DNA of 64,000 bases, taken from contig JAHLKF010000014.1 of assembly GCA_025558075.1 (NCBI GenBank), positions 62,001-126,000 on the forward strand, given 5' to 3'. The notes beneath the pieces are model-generated. The model did no database searches, had not been told where the DNA came from, and worked only from the letters and a program-made list of their open reading frames with translations. Below are positions 60,284-64,000 of this stretch, piece after piece. How positions within the stretch are numbered: position 1 is the stretch's first letter; every line of letters starts with the position of its first letter. The DNA comes from Gaertneriomyces semiglobifer (Eukaryota > Chytridiomycota > Chytridiomycetes > Spizellomycetales > Spizellomycetaceae). The position numbers were made by a program, and so were the translations under genes.

Positions 60284-63200
60284 ATGTTTGGCCGGAGAAC
60301 ACGACAGAATCATTATTCTAGGGTCGATATGGATATTAACTTGCAACCAATGAGCACTACTATAAGGTCACCTATCAAGCACAGGTCGTCGGACTCGACA
60401 GACGATGCCGTTCCTCTCATAGATGGTGCGGAGGCCATGGGGGTTTCAGAAGGCGACATCGTGAGTTTGCGATCGTATTGCCGCCAGTTTGAATTGTTAC
60501 TTGGGCTGACGCCGAATTCCCTTCGGCTCACAGTCACTGCCGATGCATTCTCGAGATCTACATCGTCCTCCTCCGCGGAAACAACAGAATGCATGGCAAC
60601 GCTTCCGCAACAAGAATAAGCCATCTAAAGTTCCGCGGACTATCTACCTATCAGGTTAGCCGTACTGTATTATTGTGTTGCTACCAACTGACTAATAATG
60701 ATGGTAGCCGCGGATGCGAATCGCGGCTTCGCGCCGAACGTCATCAAGAACCAGAAATACAATATCGCCACGTTTCTCCCCATTGTCCTTTACGAGCAGG
60801 TGCGTGTTTGCTGGATCCCACGACTTGTGAATATCTGGGAGACTGACTGACTTTTGTGTGTTCTTTAGTTTAAATTCTTCTTCAATCTGTACTTCCTGCT
60901 CGTTGCGCTTTCACAGTTTGTCCCGGCGTTGAAGATTGGATACTTGTTTACATACTTTGGCCCACTGGCATTTGTACTGATGGTAACGATCGGGAAGGAG
61001 GCATGGGATGACTGGAAACGAAGGCAGCGTGACGAAGAAGCGAACTCTCAACTGTATCAAAAATTGACTAGCGACGGCTTCAAAGGGATCCCTAGCTCCG
61101 CGATTAGTGTAGGCGATATGATTCTCATTGAAAAGAATCAGCGGATTCCGGCTGATTGTATCTTGTTACGAACAACGGAAACCAGCGGGGCGTGTTTTAT
61201 TCGGACCGATCAGCTGGACGGCGAAACAGACTGGAAACTCCGGGTAGCGGCGCCATTTACGCAAAAGCTACCGCAGGATATGTCGCTTTTTCAACTGCAG
61301 GGCTCCCTTTATGCCGAAGCGCCGCACAAAGACATACACACGTTTGTCGGAACGTTGACAGTAACCTCACCATCCGGCGAGCAGTCGGAACCTCTTTCAG
61401 TTGAGAACACCTTGTGGACGAATACGGTCATTGCTTCTGGAAATGCCGTTGGTTTGGTTGTGTATACTGGAGCAGATACCCGTGCGGTGATGAACACCAG
61501 CTTTCCGAGCACCAAAGTTGGCCAACTGGATCTTGAAATCAATCGCCTATCAAAAATTCTTGCAGGTGTTACGTTCGTCCTGTCCATCACGATGGTTGGC
61601 TTGAACGGCTTTCGGGGACTTTGGTACATCTATATGTTCCGCTTCCTCATTCTGTTCTCTTCCATTATACCTATCAGTTTACGAGTCAACCTCGATATGG
61701 GGAAGACTGTATATTCTATGCAGATTATGCGCGATGAGAGCATACCGGATACTGTAGTCCGGACCAGCACGATACCGGAAGAGCTGGGGAGAATAGAATA
61801 TTTGCTTACAGACAAGACTGGGACGCTGACCCAGAACGAAATGGAATTAAAGCGATTGCACATGGGTACCATGTCCTACGGTGGTGAATCCATGGAGGAT
61901 GTACGGGAGCACCTACGTGCATCCTACGAAGCACGGCGTGGATCAGAACCCAATACGCGGTATCGGAGAACGCGGGATATTGCCTCTCGGATACGAGAGA
62001 TTGTGCAAGCTCTAGCAGTGTGTCATAACGTAACTCCTGTTATTGGAGATGATGGGTCTGTCGCCTACCAAGCCTCTTCTCCAGATGAAGTAGCAATTGT
62101 CAAGTGGACAGAATCTGTTGGAGTCACCTTATATTTTCGTGACCGACAGAACATCAGACTGCGCACTATCAATGGCCAAATGGTGGATTTTGAGGTTTTA
62201 GAGATGTTTCCCTTTACTTCAGAAACGAAGCGGATGGGAGTGGTGGTGCGTGATAAAAGCACGGGCGAGCTGATGTTCTATCAGAAAGGCGCAGATACCA
62301 TCATGTCCAAGATAGTGCAATACAATGATTGGCTAGATGAGGAATGTGGAAACATGGCGCGTGAAGGATTGCGTACTCTTGTCATCGGGAGGAAACGTCT
62401 AACGGAGGAAGCATATCAGGAATTCCGACAGCGGTATCAGGAAGCAAAGTTGAATGTCAATGACCGCAATGCCATGATGCAAAAGGCTATTGCTGAAACT
62501 CTAGAGTATGATTTGGAACTATTAGGACTAACTGGTGTGGAAGACAAGTTACAGGATGGCGTCAAATCAACGCTCGAACTTTTGCGAAACGCGGGGATAA
62601 GAATATGGATGTTAACTGGCGACAAGATTGAGACTGCTACTTGTATCGCGATCTCATCCAGGCTAGTCTCCAGGAATCAGACGATTCACACGATCAGTCG
62701 GATGCGGGATCCAGTAACGGCAATGGAGGAATTGAGCTTGCTCTATGGAAAAGCGGATTCTGCCCTCGTCATTGATGGAGAGTCTCTACAGCTATTCTTA
62801 GATCGAAATAAAGAAGAATTCATCAAAATCACTACCCGACTACCTGCTGTTATCTGTTGCCGATGCTCGCCAACACAGAAAGCTGAAATTACTAGGCTAA
62901 TCAAGGAGTACACCGGCTTAAGGACGTGTGCTATTGGCGACGGAGGGAACGATGTCTCCATGATTCAAGCCGCCCATGTTGGTGTTGGTCTGGTCGGGAA
63001 GGAAGGCAAGCAAGCTTCCCTTGCAGCCGACTTCTCACTTACGCAATTCAGCTACTTGGGGCGGCTGCTGCTATGGCATGGTCGCAACAGCTACAAACGT
63101 TCCGCAAAGCTGAGCCAGTTTGTCATTCACCGCGGACTGATTATCTCAATCATGCAAGCGGTTTTCTCATCCATTTTCTACTTCGCACCGATTGCTCTGT

Positions 63201-63919
63201 ATCAAGGTTTCTTAATGGTCGGATACGCGACGGTGTTTACCATGGCGCCAGTCTTTTCCTTGGTACTGGACAAAGACGTCAGTGAGGAAACCGCGTTGCT
63301 GTATCCAGAGCTTTACAAGGAACTCCGGAAAGGCAGGTCACTTTCCTATAAGACCTTTTTCATTTGGTTGACGATCAGCGTCTACCAAGGTAAGAGCAAC
63401 ACTGAGGCAGTGCCGTCCGTTAATCGTATATCGGTTTTAAGGGCGATTCGTATTTCAGGCGGAGCAATTATGATGCTGGCGACGTGGCTCTTTGAGGACG
63501 AATTCGTCAACATTGTATCCATCTCCTTCACGGCGCTGATTTGTAATGAATTGCTAATGGTAGCACTTGAAATTACCACATGGTAGGCGTCTTGCGGTCG
63601 TTAACGTCTTCGTTTTTTTTAATGCTCATATTGCGCCGACTCAGGCACCCGTACATGATCTACTCCGAAATTGGCACCTTTGCCATGTATATCGCGTCGA
63701 TGTGGTTCCTCACTTCTGATTTTGGTAGGCCTGCTGATGCCTTCTTTACTTTTTCCGACTGAACCTCATTCCTCTTTGACAGATCTGACGTTCATTCTAA
63801 CGTATGCATTCGTGTGGAAAGTAGCCGTTATTACGGCTGTAAGTAGCTTCCCGCTCTACTTTCTGAGCTTCCTGAAATGGAAGCTGAATCCACCAAGTTA
63901 CACGAAGTTGGAGGGATAG
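60284..63919 (+). CDS. NEO1: P4-ATPase flippase, Neo1/ATP9 type
   Basis: Seven exons (60284-60460, 60534-60654, 60708-60799, 60869-63389, 63459-63582, 63645-63724, 63783-63919) encode 1083 aa. P4-ATPases flip aminophospholipids to the cytosolic leaflet; Neo1 acts at Golgi and endosomes without a Cdc50 partner. After a disordered N-terminus come [20 protein letters not shown] and [20 protein letters not shown]. Functional motifs are [12 protein letters not shown] (actuator), [15 protein letters not shown] with the phosphorylated Asp near residue 445, [27 protein letters not shown] and [16 protein letters not shown]. About ten hydrophobic segments fit the family. The short actuator and the ending [20 protein letters not shown] favour Neo1/ATP9 over Drs2 or Dnf. 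The first ATG (60284) is used here; the ATG at 60329 is an equal candidate. Confidence 0.95.
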
Positions 63920-64000
63920 GCGATCAACATGTATTTACAGTGACAAACTACATAATAACGCAGACATAATTTCTATGATGCTCATCCTGCTCGCAAATAA

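Overview
The window is nuclear DNA from a compact, intron-rich eukaryote, most likely an early-diverging flagellated (zoosporic) fungus such as a chytrid. Fungal character is suggested by a PHO88/SND3 gene, PBP1- and SCD6-type mRNP proteins, a Yop1-type REEP and a NEO1-type flippase. A motile cilium is implied by a complete axonemal dynein heavy chain and, more weakly, by a CIBAR/FAM92-like BAR protein. I rebuilt 23 protein genes by hand from splice signals, reading-frame continuity and remembered family alignments. 21 are spliced, with 89 deduced introns, nearly all GT-AG and mostly 50-75 nt (range 34-414). Every model closes to a whole number of codons. No rRNA, tRNA, CRISPR, transposon or virus was recognised.

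Layout. 114-13652 (-): 4367-residue inner-arm-type axonemal dynein heavy chain, divergent from a 407-residue coiled-coil protein (14244-15467, +). 15561-20454 (-): DENN-domain protein with an embedded C1-like zinc motif. 21122-21726 (-): universal stress protein, divergent from SEC1 (22325-24971, +). 25244-26026 (+): PHO88/SND3. 26474-28498 (-): PIF1-type helicase with a mitochondrial-looking N-terminus, divergent from a disordered protein (28900-29979, +). 30044-31559 (-): CTP:phosphoethanolamine cytidylyltransferase. 32431-35356 (-): ataxin-2/PBP1, divergent from a REEP/Yop1 protein (36429-37144, +). 38007-41519 (-): SMPD4-like protein. 42809-43175 (-): HSBP1-like protein. 44176-45125 (+): glycine cleavage H protein. 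45311-45940 (-): unrecognised 145-residue protein. 46591-49033 (+): HOOK. 49343-51483 (+): alpha/beta-hydrolase-like protein. 51615-53496 (-): SCD6/LSM14, divergent from the CIBAR-like gene (53917-55760, +). 55900-56622 (-): NAC alpha. 57108-58267 (-): Rieske protein. 59047-59767 (-): RPL12, divergent from NEO1-type P4-ATPase (60284-63919, +).

How the genes fit together. There is no operon logic. Many neighbours are divergent pairs sharing 0.3-1.1 kb spacers, and several others converge with short tails. Recurrent themes are membrane traffic and lipids (DENN, SEC1, ECT1, REEP, SMPD4, HOOK, NEO1, PHO88), mRNP and translation (PBP1, SCD6, EGD2, RPL12), mitochondria (PIF1, GCV3, Rieske) and cilium/microtubule motors (dynein, CIBAR-like, HOOK).

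The most notable non-gene signals are: a CAAAACCCTA telobox-like element and a CGCGTWAC octamer recurring in several spacers; a 14-bp palindrome around a CACGTG box upstream of the Rieske gene; 34-nt introns, one lying in a perfect hairpin in the dynein gene; a GC-AG intron; and a family of 3' splice sites ending in AAG.
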